Source of the DNA: Fusobacteriia bacterium 4572_74
GTDB taxonomy: Bacteria; Fusobacteriota; Fusobacteriia; Fusobacteriales; Fusobacteriaceae
Direction: 5' to 3'
Assembly (NCBI GenBank): GCA_002084825.1
Contig: NBMF01000004.1
Coordinates: 1 to 45,827 of the forward strand
Length of the DNA: 45,827 nucleotides
The notes under the pieces are model-generated. The model did no database searches. It saw nothing but the letters and a program-made list of their open reading frames with translations, and was not told where the DNA came from. Position numbers and translations under genes: made by a program. Each line of letters begins with the position of its first letter. Position 1 is the first letter of the stretch. Shown here piece after piece: positions 1 to 10,280 of the stretch.

Positions 1-77
1 TCACAGTCAACAGGAAAAACTTCGGTTACAGGTACTTTTACAAATTGAGCAAAAGCACCGTCAAAATCAGAAGCCAT
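1..77 (-). pseudogene. fragment of zinc-type/MDR alcohol dehydrogenase-like protein, continuing past the left edge
   Basis: Minus-strand reading from ATG at 77 gives MASDFDGAFAQFVKVPVTEVFPVDC, resembling the DGGFAEYVxVP segment of MDR dehydrogenases. The N-terminal GroES-fold portion expected upstream is absent. Confidence 0.4.
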
Positions 78-179
78 CCAGAGATTTTTTTTCTTTTTTT
101 CATAATTTATCCCATTTTTTTATATTTCTAAGTAACTCGACTTTACAAAAAATTAAAGATAGTAAATATATATATATTA

Positions 180-1433
180 TTATATATTCTTAGGAAGAAC
201 TTTATTTAAAACTACTCCTACAATAGCGGCTACTGCTAGACCAGATAGAGATATAGTCCCCCAAAGAACTACATTATTAATAGCTATTCCTAAAACAAAG
301 ATAAGTGATGCAATGATTAAATTTCTTGAGTGAGCAAAATCTAAGTTAGCTTCAATCAATGTTCTTACTCCTACACTTGAGATCATTCCAAATAAGATGA
401 TAGATATTCCTCCCATAACAGGTGTGGGAATAGTCTGTAAAACAGCACCAAATTTGCCTATAAATGATAATATAATAGCATATACAGCTGCAATTCTAAG
501 AACAGCAGGGTCATATACTTTGGTAACTGCTAAAACACCGGTATTTTCACCATAAGTCGTATTGGCTGGTCCACCAATAAGTCCAGCAAAAAGTGTAGCT
601 ATTCCATCTCCTAACATAGTTCTGTGGATTCCAGGGTCATCAAAGAAGTTTTTTCCAACAACAGCACCATTAGTTGTGATGTCTCCAATATGTTCTATGA
701 ATACTACCATAGCTATAGGAGCTATTGCTATAACAGATGTCCATGAAAACTTAGGTATAGTTGTAAGATCTTTTAGAGCACTATCTGTAAATCCAATCCA
801 TTTAGCATTAGTAATGGGAGTAAAATCTACTAAGCCAAGTAAAACTGCTAATGTATAACCAACTATAACTGAAACAAGGATAGGAACTAATCTAAAGAAA
901 GATTTTTCTAAAACAGATATTATTACCATGGTAGTAACGACAACGACAGCAATAATTAATCCCTTTAGTTCAAATGTACCATTGTTATATCCAATCATAT
1001 TTAGAGCAACTGGACTCATTCTAAGACCGATAACCATGATGATAGGACCGACAACTATTGGAGGGAAAAATGATTTTACTTTTTCAACACCAAATACCAT
1101 AATGATTATAGACATCAAAATATAGATAAGCCCTGCCGATATAACACCTGCCTTTACAGCTCCTATACCATCGTGCTTTAAAACTAAAGAGATAGCTCCA
1201 ATGAATGCAAAACTAGAACCTAAAAATACAGGGACAATTTTTTTTGTACAAAGATGAAATAATAGTGTACCTCCACCTGCAGCTAATAGTGCGATAGATG
1301 GATTAAGCCCGGTTAAGAATGGTACCAATACAGTAGCCCCAAACATAGCTAGTACATGTTGTAACCCCAATAAGTATTTTGTTTTTCCATTAATTTTGTG
1401 CATTTTTTTATCAATCCTCCTAATTTTTTTCAA
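180..1433 (-). CDS. uraA: uracil/xanthine permease (NCS2 family)
   Basis: 417 aa polytopic protein with NCS2 motifs (LLGLQHVLAMFGATVLVPFLTGLNPSIAL, GPANTTYGENTGVLAVTKVYDP). Confidence 0.93.
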   Translation of the reverse strand: MKKIRRIDKKMHKINGKTKYLLGLQHVLAMFGATVLVPFLTGLNPSIALLAAGGGTLLFHLCTKKIVPVFLGSSFAFIGAISLVLKHDGIGAVKAGVISAGLIYILMSIIIMVFGVEKVKSFFPPIVVGPIIMVIGLRMSPVALNMIGYNNGTFELKGLIIAVVVVTTMVIISVLEKSFFRLVPILVSVIVGYTLAVLLGLVDFTPITNAKWIGFTDSALKDLTTIPKFSWTSVIAIAPIAMVVFIEHIGDITTNGAVVGKNFFDDPGIHRTMLGDGIATLFAGLIGGPANTTYGENTGVLAVTKVYDPAVLRIAAVYAIILSFIGKFGAVLQTIPTPVMGGISIILFGMISSVGVRTLIEANLDFAHSRNLIIASLIFVLGIAINNVVLWGTISLSGLAVAAIVGVVLNKVLPKNI

Positions 1434-1451
1434 AAAAAAAGATAGTAAAAC

Positions 1452-1832
1452 CTATCTTTTAATTAATTTATTTATGAATTTTTCTTTATTGACAATAAAT
1501 CTGTCATGGAAACAACTTCCTATAATAGTTTCTTCGTGGATTACAACAATTTCGAAAGAAAGTTTTTTTCCATCGATATTATTCAGTGTAGCAATACAAT
1601 TTAATTTATCTCCTACTAAATTAGCTTTTAGATGTTTAGCATTTATAGATATACCTACTGTGGTATTTTCTTTATCTAAGTATTTTTCAACACTAAGAAA
1701 TGCAGTTTTTTCCATAAAAGCAATTAAATTTGGAGTAGAAAAAACATCTAATCCGCCAGATTCCATTTTAATAGCAGTTTCTGATGGGCTTATAATTTTT
1801 TCTAATGTATAAGATAGATCTTTTTTTAACAT
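1452..1832 (-). CDS. hotdog-fold thioesterase, FlK-like
   Basis: 126 aa; pattern of the fluoroacetyl-CoA thioesterase-like family (VFSTPNLIAFMEKTA...TTVGISINAKHLKA). Confidence 0.8.
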   Translation of the reverse strand: MLKKDLSYTLEKIISPSETAIKMESGGLDVFSTPNLIAFMEKTAFLSVEKYLDKENTTVGISINAKHLKANLVGDKLNCIATLNNIDGKKLSFEIVVIHEETIIGSCFHDRFIVNKEKFINKLIKR

Positions 1833-2109
1833 TATATTACCTCCTCTACTTTAAACTTTTGAAATTATACTCTATTTATTTATAAATGTCAACGATTAAA
1901 TTCTAAAAAAAATAGTGGTACCCATTATTAATATAAAGATTCTTAGATTAATAAATAAAATCTATTGAATAAGCTTAAAATTAGAGATATACTAGTAATA
2001 AGAGAAAATTAAAGTCAAAAAAATATATTATCATTGGAATGAACGACTAGAAGTTTCAAAATATTTTTTAATTGAATATAAAAAAAGAAAGATGAGGAGG
2101 ATAAAATGT

Positions 2110-4068
2110 ATGAAAAAAAGGATTTTAATATTAACTGGAATTTTGGCATTGGGGATAGTATCCCATTTCTATATAAGTCAAAATTATAAAAGAAAAGAAA
2201 AAAAAATAATTTCACAAAATATAGAAGAGAAAAAAGTTGGAATTAAGGAGGCAGCGATAGAGGTGAAAAATAAATATAAATATAACTGGAATTTAGATGA
2301 TATATATAGTGACTGGGCCCTATGGGAAAAAGATTTTAGTAATATGGATAAAATGATGGACAAAATTAATAAATATAAGGGAAAGATATCTAAAAATCCT
2401 AAAACTTTTATAGAATTTTTAAAATCGCAGGAGGAAGTGGATATTTTATCTTATAAAGTTTATCTATACCCAAATATGAAAAAAGATTTGGATGGGGCAG
2501 ATAAAAAAGCTGGAAAAAATCTCCAACGTATCATAACGTTATTTGGACAATATAGTACTTCTACAGCTTGGGTAACACCGGAAATTTTAACTATTCCAAA
2601 GGAAACTATGATTAGCTGGATAGAGAAAAATCAAGAACTGAAACCATATGAATTTAATTTGATGGAGCTTTATAGATTGCAAGGGCATATATTAGATGCA
2701 AAATCAGAAAAATTGATTTCTTATTACAGCCAGTATCAAGGAACTCCTAAGAGTATATATTCGGAATTGTCTACCACTGATATTAAGTTTGGTGATGTAG
2801 AATTTAAAGACGGAACAAGATTGCCTATGACTTATGGGAATTATAGTAAGGTTATGGCAACTAATATGGATCAAGAAGAAAGAAAGAAAGCTTTTGACAC
2901 TCACTATAAAACTTTCGAGGACTATAAAAATACCTATGGTGCGATCTATAGAAGTTCACTGCAAAGAGATTTTGCAGTGACTCAAACAAGGAATTATAGT
3001 TCTACTTTGGAGGCTGCTTTAGAACAAAATAATATACCAACTTCGGTATACGAAAATTTAATAGAAGTAGCTAAAACAAATAGTGAACCATTGAAGAGAT
3101 ATGCAAGACTTCGAAAGAAAATATTAGGATTAGAAAGTTACCATAGTTATGATGGTTCGATTCCATTGGTTGATTTTCAAAAACAATATGAATATGATGA
3201 TGCAAAACAATATGTATATGATTCTGTAGCTCCTTTGGGAAAAGATTACAGCAGTAAGATGAAAACAGCTATAAGTGATGGATGGATCGACGTTTACGAA
3301 AGTAAGGGTAAGAGGAGTGGTGCATACTCCGTAGGAGTGTATGGAGTTCATCCATATATGCTCATGAATTATAATAAGACTTTGGACAATGTATTTACAC
3401 TGGCTCATGAACTAGGTCATACCATGCATACCCTGCTTTCTAGTGAGAATCAGCCATTTGCAACTCATGACTATACTATCTTTGTAGCTGAAGTAGCATC
3501 TACATTTAATGAGAGGCTGTTACTCGATCATATGTTAAAAAATACTGTGGATCCTAAGGAAAAGATCATGTTATTACAACAGGCTATTAGGGGGATAACT
3601 GGAACATTTTATTTTCAATCTCTTTTGGCTGATTACGAGCTGCAGGCACATAGATTGGTGGAAGAAGGGAAACCTGTAACCCCAGATGTCTTGAGTAAAA
3701 TTATGGTAGACCTATTCAGAGAATATTATGGAGATACTATAGAAACCGACAAGGTAATGGAAGTTTTGTGGGCTAGAATACCACATTTCTTTAATTCACC
3801 TTATTATGTATATCAATATGCTACTTGTTTTGCTTCCTCATCGGTGTTTTATGACAAGATAACTAATGAAAACTATAGCTCAGAAGAGAAATCGGATGCT
3901 CTAGAAAAATATCTTACTCTGTTAAAATCAGGTGGAAATGATAATCCTATGAATCAGTTGAAAAAAGCAGGTGTAGATCTGTCTAAGAAAGAGACTGTAG
4001 AAGCTGTAACTAAGGATTTAGATAAACTCTTAGATCAATTGGAGGAAGAAATAAATAAACTAGATTAA
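2110..4068 (+). CDS. pepF: oligoendopeptidase F (M3 metallopeptidase) with N-terminal membrane anchor/signal
   Basis: HELGH zinc motif (LAHELGHTMHTLLS) and M3B family features. GAGGAGG RBS upstream of ATG at 2110; N-terminus MKKRILILTGILALGIVSHFYIS is hydrophobic. Confidence 0.92.
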   Translation: MKKRILILTGILALGIVSHFYISQNYKRKEKKIISQNIEEKKVGIKEAAIEVKNKYKYNWNLDDIYSDWALWEKDFSNMDKMMDKINKYKGKISKNPKTFIEFLKSQEEVDILSYKVYLYPNMKKDLDGADKKAGKNLQRIITLFGQYSTSTAWVTPEILTIPKETMISWIEKNQELKPYEFNLMELYRLQGHILDAKSEKLISYYSQYQGTPKSIYSELSTTDIKFGDVEFKDGTRLPMTYGNYSKVMATNMDQEERKKAFDTHYKTFEDYKNTYGAIYRSSLQRDFAVTQTRNYSSTLEAALEQNNIPTSVYENLIEVAKTNSEPLKRYARLRKKILGLESYHSYDGSIPLVDFQKQYEYDDAKQYVYDSVAPLGKDYSSKMKTAISDGWIDVYESKGKRSGAYSVGVYGVHPYMLMNYNKTLDNVFTLAHELGHTMHTLLSSENQPFATHDYTIFVAEVASTFNERLLLDHMLKNTVDPKEKIMLLQQAIRGITGTFYFQSLLADYELQAHRLVEEGKPVTPDVLSKIMVDLFREYYGDTIETDKVMEVLWARIPHFFNSPYYVYQYATCFASSSVFYDKITNENYSSEEKSDALEKYLTLLKSGGNDNPMNQLKKAGVDLSKKETVEAVTKDLDKLLDQLEEEINKLD

Positions 4069-4086
4069 TAAAAAATGTTAATATTT

Positions 4087-4112
4087 AAGGGCAGATAAAA
4101 TCTGTCCTTTCT
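4087..4112 (+). terminator. intrinsic terminator-like hairpin after pepF
   Basis: AAGGGCAGAT-aaa-ATCTGTCCTT stem (one G:U) followed by a T-rich tract. Confidence 0.6.
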
Positions 4113-4225
4113 TATTCTTTGGAAAATAATATTTACAAAGGTACCATTAAAATAAATATACTTAAGGTGTTTTTTTATGCTAAACTAAAGTAGGTAAAAT
4201 AATAAATATAACGATGAGGTGTAAA

Positions 4226-5935
4226 ATGAAAATGATCTTAAAATATATAGGGAAAATTATTTTGTTTTTTTCTAAACAAATATTACAGGCAACCTTAGTA
4301 GTGATAATATTTTTAGCTATTATAGCAGGAATCTTGACTGCTACTTTAACTGAGTATAAAAAAGAAGTTGTAATTGAAAAAAATACATATTTAGAACTTG
4401 ATTTTTCTAAAGGAATAGTTGAAAAAGATGGAGGAGAATTATTTGAATTAGAAAAACCTCTAAGACTATATCAGGTATTAGAGGGAATAAAAGAGGCTTC
4501 GAAGGAACCAAATATAGATGGAATATATATCGATATTGACCATGTAGAACTTTCGGCTAATAATATAGAAGAAATTGGTGAAGCACTCGATAAATTTAAA
4601 AAAAGTGGGAAAAAAGTCTATGCTTTTACTAGAAATATAGATAATCAAAATTATAGACTGGGAATATATGCTACAAAAATAGTTATGCCACCGACTCAAT
4701 CGGCTATGATAGATCTAAGTGGATACTACAGAGAATTTAATTATTTTAAAGGATTAGCTGACTATATAGGCATAAAATTTAATGTAATACACATAGGAGA
4801 TTATAAAGCTTATGGAGAGCAATATTCAAAGGGAAAGATGTCAAAAGAGTTTAAAAAAGATATTAAAAGGATATATGACAGAATATATAATGATAGGATA
4901 GAAGAAATATCAAAAAGAAGAAATATAGAAAAAATTGCAATGAATAGAGCCATATTAGATGGAGAATTGGTTATGAAAAACCCGATATATGGTAAAAAAA
5001 TAGGCCTTATAGATGGACTTAGCTATCAGAGTGAATTTGATAAAAAATATGAAGTGAGAAATAAAATAGCTTTAAAAGATTATTTGACTACTATTAAAAA
5101 TACAGAAAAAAAAGAAAAAATTGCATTAATATATGCTTCCGGGGATATAGTTTATGATAGAGCTTTTGGGAATGAAAATAGTATAGATATAGAAAGTATG
5201 AAAAATGAGCTGAAAAAAGCAGATGAAGATAAAGAAGTGAAAGGAATAGTGTTAAGAGTAAATTCTCCAGGTGGCTCAGCACTTGTTTCTGAAATAATCC
5301 ATCATGAGATATCTAAACTGACTAAACCGATCTATGTGTCTATGGGAGGAGTAGCAGCATCAGGAGGTTATTATATATCTACAGGAGCCAAAAAAATATT
5401 TGCTACGAGATCAACTATAACAGGATCTATAGGAGTGGTATCTATAATTCCTGAGATAAGCGGATTGGTCAAAAAAACTATGGTAAATATAGAAAGAATA
5501 GAAAAAGGTAGATATTCCGGGATGAATTCATTGACTGCGAAGATGACACCAGGAGAAGTTAAAAAGGTAAGAATATCTAGTCTAGGAGTATACAACGAAT
5601 TTAAAAATAGAGTAAGTTTAGGAAGAAAGATTCCTTTAGATAAATTGGAAAAAATAGCAGGTGGTAGAATTTGGTTAGGAGAAGAGGGTGTAGAAAATGG
5701 ACTGGTAGATGAAATTGGTGGACTTCAAACTACCATAAAAACTCTAGCAACAGACCTAAAATTAGGAGATTATCAAGTAGTTGAAATAACAGAGAAAAAA
5801 AGAATGTATGAGATGATATTAAAATATAAAAATATATATAGCAAGGTGAAAAATTTTATAGGTACACCTATGATAGAAGCCACACGATTTGAAGTGAAAA
5901 AACCACTTTTATTGATGCCCTATGAATTTAATTAA
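4226..5935 (+). CDS. sppA: signal peptide peptidase SppA, 67K type
   Basis: Tandem S49 domains; LRVNSPGGSALVSEIIHHEI...GGVAASGGYYISTGA catalytic region; N-terminal TM. Confidence 0.92.
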   Translation: MKMILKYIGKIILFFSKQILQATLVVIIFLAIIAGILTATLTEYKKEVVIEKNTYLELDFSKGIVEKDGGELFELEKPLRLYQVLEGIKEASKEPNIDGIYIDIDHVELSANNIEEIGEALDKFKKSGKKVYAFTRNIDNQNYRLGIYATKIVMPPTQSAMIDLSGYYREFNYFKGLADYIGIKFNVIHIGDYKAYGEQYSKGKMSKEFKKDIKRIYDRIYNDRIEEISKRRNIEKIAMNRAILDGELVMKNPIYGKKIGLIDGLSYQSEFDKKYEVRNKIALKDYLTTIKNTEKKEKIALIYASGDIVYDRAFGNENSIDIESMKNELKKADEDKEVKGIVLRVNSPGGSALVSEIIHHEISKLTKPIYVSMGGVAASGGYYISTGAKKIFATRSTITGSIGVVSIIPEISGLVKKTMVNIERIEKGRYSGMNSLTAKMTPGEVKKVRISSLGVYNEFKNRVSLGRKIPLDKLEKIAGGRIWLGEEGVENGLVDEIGGLQTTIKTLATDLKLGDYQVVEITEKKRMYEMILKYKNIYSKVKNFIGTPMIEATRFEVKKPLLLMPYEFN

Positions 5936-6103
5936 ATTATTGACATTCTCCCTATACTTTTAAGAGACAATAATCATTTATTATAGGGTAACATCAATAT
6001 TATTATTAATGAATAATAATTTGTTTTAAAAATTAAGAATGTTGTCATAAAGAATCAAGAAATGTATTTAAATAAAGAAAATGAAAAAAGGGAGGAACAA
6101 CAA

Positions 6104-6463
6104 TTGGTTAGAAAAATTAAATCTAAAGGAAATAAAGTGGCAGGAAATCAAGGAGATATCTTAAAGCAGGCACAAGTAATGCAACAAAAAATGTTAGAAA
6201 TTCAAGAGGAATTAAAAGGTAAAGAATTAGAAACTTCAGTGGGTGGAGGAGCAGTAAACGTTAAGATTAATGGACAAAAAGAGATTCTTTCAATAAATAT
6301 TTCAGATGAAATCTTAAAGGAAGCTGTAGAAGATAACGATAAAGAGATGTTAGAGGATCTTATTGTATCAGCAGTCGCAGAAGCAATGAGACAAGCTGAA
6401 GAATTGGCAGAAAAAGAGATGTCATCAGTAACTGGTGGAATGAATATTCCAGGATTATTCTAA
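6104..6463 (+). CDS. YbaB/EbfC family nucleoid-associated protein
   Basis: LKQAQVMQQKMLEIQEELKGKELETSVGGGAVNVKINGQKEILSINI matches YbaB. TTG start at 6104 preceded by GGGAGGA is more plausible than the ORF start at 6062. Confidence 0.9.
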   Translation: MVRKIKSKGNKVAGNQGDILKQAQVMQQKMLEIQEELKGKELETSVGGGAVNVKINGQKEILSINISDEILKEAVEDNDKEMLEDLIVSAVAEAMRQAEELAEKEMSSVTGGMNIPGLF

Positions 6464-6485
6464 AAATAATTTCAAATTATATTTA

Positions 6486-6510
6486 AAAGAGCTTTTGAGC
6501 TCTTTTTTTT
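6486..6510 (+). terminator. intrinsic terminator
   Basis: AAAGAGCT-tttg-AGCTCTTT perfect stem with T8 tract. Confidence 0.85.
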
Positions 6511-6634
6511 GTATAATATTATGTTAATTTTTTTTGATTTACTGTGATTATTTGCTGGGAATATAAAAAAGTTGTGCTATAATATAGTGGTATAACTAAA
6601 TTTTATAGTTAGTAAAGGAATAGGGAGTGAATCG

Positions 6635-7267
6635 ATGAAGGAACAGAAAAAGTATAAGATATTTGGACTACTGATCTACTATATCTTAAGAATTTTATCT
6701 AAGACTTATAAAGTTGAAAAAATAAGTGCCAAAGGAGTTATGGATGAAAATGCTGTATATGTTTCCTGGCATAATAAAATAGTTCCTATCACTGTGATTT
6801 TGGATAAATTAAAAAAAAAAGCAGCTCTTGCTAGTGCTTCTAAAGATGGTGAATTAATAAGTGTGCCTTTAGAAAAATTTGGATACAAGGTGGTCAGAGG
6901 TTCTAGTGGAAGAGATGGTGCTAAAGGTCTTTTGAAGATGGTTAAATTTTTAAAAGAAGGATATATTGTCGGAACGCCAGTAGATGGACCCAAAGGGCCT
7001 GTATATAAAGTGAAACCTGGGATGTTATTTTTGGCTCAAAAATCTGGTAAAGCAATAATACCAATTGGAGCAGCTTCAAAAAGTAAGTGGGTATTTTCTA
7101 AGACTTGGGATAAGATAGAGCTACCAAAACCATTTTCTAAGATAGTGTGTATCTTGGGAGAGCCGATATATATAAAACCTGATGAAGATTTAAAGGAAGT
7201 TGCAGAAGAGGTAGAAAAAATATTGTTAAATTTAGACAAAAGAGCAATGAGAAGGTTAGAGCTGTAA
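6635..7267 (+). CDS. lysophospholipid acyltransferase family protein (DUF374)
   Basis: YVSWHNKIVP, SKDGELISVPLEKFGYKVVRGSSGRDGAKGLL, TPVDGPKGPVYKVKPG motifs of DUF374. Confidence 0.88.
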   Translation: MKEQKKYKIFGLLIYYILRILSKTYKVEKISAKGVMDENAVYVSWHNKIVPITVILDKLKKKAALASASKDGELISVPLEKFGYKVVRGSSGRDGAKGLLKMVKFLKEGYIVGTPVDGPKGPVYKVKPGMLFLAQKSGKAIIPIGAASKSKWVFSKTWDKIELPKPFSKIVCILGEPIYIKPDEDLKEVAEEVEKILLNLDKRAMRRLEL

Positions 7268-7297
7268 AAAAATATTAGAAATAGAAGGAGATATATT

Positions 7298-9211
7298 ATG
7301 AGTAAGAATTTTTATGTAACAACACCTATATATTATGTAAATGGAGATCCCCATGTGGGAAGTGCTTATACAACTATAGCAGCAGATGTATTGGCTAGAT
7401 ATAAAAAAACAATGGGATATGATGTATTTTTTTTGACTGGTTCAGATGAACATGGTCAAAAAGTCGAGGAAAAAGCCATTGAGATGGGATATACTCCTCA
7501 AGAGTGGACAGATAAAATGTCAGTTAGATTTAAAGAAATGTGGGAAAAATTAAATATAGATAACAATGATTTTATTAGAACAACTGAAGACAGACATAAA
7601 AAAGCTGTCCAAAAAATCATTCAAAAAGTATATGACAACGGGGACATATATAAAGGATCTTATGAGGGGAAATATTGTGTTTCATGTGAAACTTTTGTTC
7701 CTGAAAATCAAATTGTAGGAGAAAATGGATGTCCAGATTGTGGTAAAGAACTAAGCGTAGTAAAAGAGGAATCATACTTCTTTAAAATGAGTAAATATCA
7801 AGATATGTTATTAAAACATATAGATGAAAATCCTGAATTTATCCTGCCAAAAAGTAGAAGAAATGAAGTTATATCTTTTATAAAACAAGGTTTGATGGAT
7901 CTTTCTATCTCAAGAAATACTTTTGATTGGGGAATTCCGTTAAAAATAGATGAAGACCATATTACATATGTATGGTTTGATGCACTTACAAACTATTTAA
8001 CTGCTGTAGGGTATGAAAATAATAAAGAGATGTTTTCTAAATTTTGGGAAAATGGAGAGGTTGTGCATCTCTTAGGAAAGGACATATTAAGATTTCATGC
8101 TATAATCTGGCCTTGTATGTTACTTGCTGCCGGGGAGAAATTACCAGAGAAGATAGTGGCTCACGGATGGTGGACTGTAGCAGGAGAAAAGATGTCAAAA
8201 TCTAAGGGAAATGTAATAGATCCTATTGCAGAAATAGAAAAATATGGTGTAGACGCATTTAGATATTTCTTACTTAGTGAAGTTCACTTTGGAAGTGATG
8301 GAGATTATAATACTACAGCTATGATAAACAGGGTAAATGCTAATCTATCCAATGATTTAGGAAATTTATTAAATAGAACTTTAGGGATGTATAATAAATA
8401 CTTTGGTTCAGTAGTTGAAGCTGGAGAAGGTCATGAAGTCTATGATGATGAAATTAAAGAATTATGGGAAGAAACACTGGTAGAAGTAGATAAATACATG
8501 AGTACTGTAGAATTTTCGAAGGCCTTGGAAGCTATCTTTAAATTTGTATCGAGAATGAATAAATATATCGATGAAACTATGCCTTGGGTTTTAGCTAAAA
8601 CTGATGAAGGGAAACCTAGATTAGCGATGGTATTGAAAAATTTAGTGGAAGCATTGAATAAAATAGCGGTATTGGTATATCCATATATTCCAGAATCAGC
8701 TTCTAAGATGTGGAAGCAATTGGGAATAGATGGAGATATAAAATTAGCTAAGGTAGAAGATATAAAAGCATGGGATATATTAAAAGTTGGCCATAAATTA
8801 GGAGAAGCTACACCTATCTTCCCAAGATTAGAAAAACCTGTAGAGGAAGTAAAATTAGAGATAGACGAAAACTTAGTTATTGAAAATCCTATTGATATTA
8901 CTGATTTTGAGAAAATAAAAATGTCTGTAGTAGAAATATTAGAGGCAGAATTGGTAGAAGGGTCTAAAAGATTGATTAAATTTAAAGTAGAGACAGGATC
9001 TGGAATCAGACAAATAGTATCTGGAATAGCAAAAACTTATAAAAAACCGGAAGAATTAGTAGGGAAAAAAGTTATGGCTGTATTGAATTTAAATTCAGTA
9101 GAGTTACAGGGTGAAATTTCACAAGGTATGTTACTCACTACAGTGGAAAAGAAGAGAACTAAATTAGTCTTTATAGATGAAGCTGTGAAAGTAGCTAGTA
9201 AAATTAAATAG
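7298..9211 (+). CDS. metG: methionyl-tRNA synthetase with C-terminal tRNA-binding (EMAP-type) domain
   Basis: YYVNGDPHVGSAYT class I signature, KMSKSKGN, CVSC..CPDCG zinc motif, C-terminal OB domain. Confidence 0.97.
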   Translation: MSKNFYVTTPIYYVNGDPHVGSAYTTIAADVLARYKKTMGYDVFFLTGSDEHGQKVEEKAIEMGYTPQEWTDKMSVRFKEMWEKLNIDNNDFIRTTEDRHKKAVQKIIQKVYDNGDIYKGSYEGKYCVSCETFVPENQIVGENGCPDCGKELSVVKEESYFFKMSKYQDMLLKHIDENPEFILPKSRRNEVISFIKQGLMDLSISRNTFDWGIPLKIDEDHITYVWFDALTNYLTAVGYENNKEMFSKFWENGEVVHLLGKDILRFHAIIWPCMLLAAGEKLPEKIVAHGWWTVAGEKMSKSKGNVIDPIAEIEKYGVDAFRYFLLSEVHFGSDGDYNTTAMINRVNANLSNDLGNLLNRTLGMYNKYFGSVVEAGEGHEVYDDEIKELWEETLVEVDKYMSTVEFSKALEAIFKFVSRMNKYIDETMPWVLAKTDEGKPRLAMVLKNLVEALNKIAVLVYPYIPESASKMWKQLGIDGDIKLAKVEDIKAWDILKVGHKLGEATPIFPRLEKPVEEVKLEIDENLVIENPIDITDFEKIKMSVVEILEAELVEGSKRLIKFKVETGSGIRQIVSGIAKTYKKPEELVGKKVMAVLNLNSVELQGEISQGMLLTTVEKKRTKLVFIDEAVKVASKIK

Positions 9212-9291
9212 TAACTATTCTTTCGGATCAATGAAACCAAAGTAGAGTTGTTTGGGTTTTAAATATAAAGTCGATGAAAAGGGGAGTAAAT

Positions 9292-10167
9292 ATGAGAAAA
9301 ATTACAAAAGCAGTTATACCAGCAGCGGGATTAGGAACTAGAGTACTACCTGCAACAAAAGCTCAACCTAAAGAGATGCTAACTATTGTAGATAGACCTT
9401 CATTACAGTATATAGTGGAAGAATTGGTAGAATCTGGGATAACGGATATTGTTATAGTAACAGGAAGAAATAAGAATTCTATAGAGGATCATTTTGACTA
9501 TTCATATGAAGTAGAAAAAACTCTAGCAGAAAAAGGGAAATTAGAATTACTCAATAAGATAAAACATATATCTGATATGGCTAATATATTCTATGTAAGA
9601 CAAAATCATCCTTTGGGATTAGGACATGCAATTTTGAAGGCTAAACCGTTTATAGGAAATGAACCATTTATTATAGCTCTAGGTGATGATATTATGTATA
9701 ATAAAGAAAAACCTGTAACTAAGCAGCTTATTGAAAATTATGAAAAATATGGGAATAGTGTTATAGGGGTTCAAGAAGTAGCCGATGAAGATGTATCTAA
9801 ATACGGGATTGTAAAACCAATTAAAAATTTAGATGAAGACACTGTTTTGATGGAGAACTTTATAGAAAAACCAAACTTAGAGGATGCTCCCTCTAAAATG
9901 GCATGTTTAGGGAGATATCTGTTGACCAGTGATATATTTAAACATTTAGAAAAGCAAGGTGCAGGTGTAGGTGGAGAGATACAGCTTACAGACTCAATTT
10001 TGGCTATGATAAAAGATGGTAAAGATGTAGGAGCATATAGATTTAAAGGTAAAAGATATGATATTGGGAGTAAACTGGGATTACTTAAGGCTAATATAGA
10101 GTTTGGTCTGCGTAATGAAGAGACAAAAGATGGATTTAAAGAATATTTAAAATCACTAAAATTATAA
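9292..10167 (+). CDS. galU: UTP-glucose-1-phosphate uridylyltransferase
   Basis: AVIPAAGLGTRVLPATKAQPKEMLTIVDRPSLQYIVEE. GGGGAG RBS before ATG at 9292. Confidence 0.96.
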   Translation: MRKITKAVIPAAGLGTRVLPATKAQPKEMLTIVDRPSLQYIVEELVESGITDIVIVTGRNKNSIEDHFDYSYEVEKTLAEKGKLELLNKIKHISDMANIFYVRQNHPLGLGHAILKAKPFIGNEPFIIALGDDIMYNKEKPVTKQLIENYEKYGNSVIGVQEVADEDVSKYGIVKPIKNLDEDTVLMENFIEKPNLEDAPSKMACLGRYLLTSDIFKHLEKQGAGVGGEIQLTDSILAMIKDGKDVGAYRFKGKRYDIGSKLGLLKANIEFGLRNEETKDGFKEYLKSLKL

Positions 10168-10176
10168 TAAACATAA

Positions 10177-10217
10177 GGGGTGTAGAGGGGTAAAATCCCT
10201 CCTAGACTCTCTTTTTA
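10177..10217 (+). terminator. possible terminator hairpin after galU
   Basis: TAGAGGGGtaaaatCCCTCCTA imperfect stem followed by ctttttatttt. Confidence 0.45.
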
Positions 10218-10280
10218 TTTTAAAAAAATGTTTGATATGGTATAATTATGAGTAAAAATACGAAGGTAGGTGGAGAATAA

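Noticed and set aside
77-103. Signal-peptide-like ORF MKKRKKISGWLLILTVLLLNL on the minus strand at the left edge
   Set aside because: Stops after 21 codons; the overlapping frame matches a dehydrogenase segment better.
562-1812. Plus-strand ORFs antisense to uraA and the thioesterase gene (98, 65 and 138 aa)
   Set aside because: Low-complexity translations mirrored from well-supported minus-strand genes; no RBS or family signature.
5948-5988. Inverted repeat CCCTATA...TATAGGG upstream of ybaB
   Set aside because: Only 7 bp with a loop of about 25 nt in AT-rich DNA; plausible by chance.
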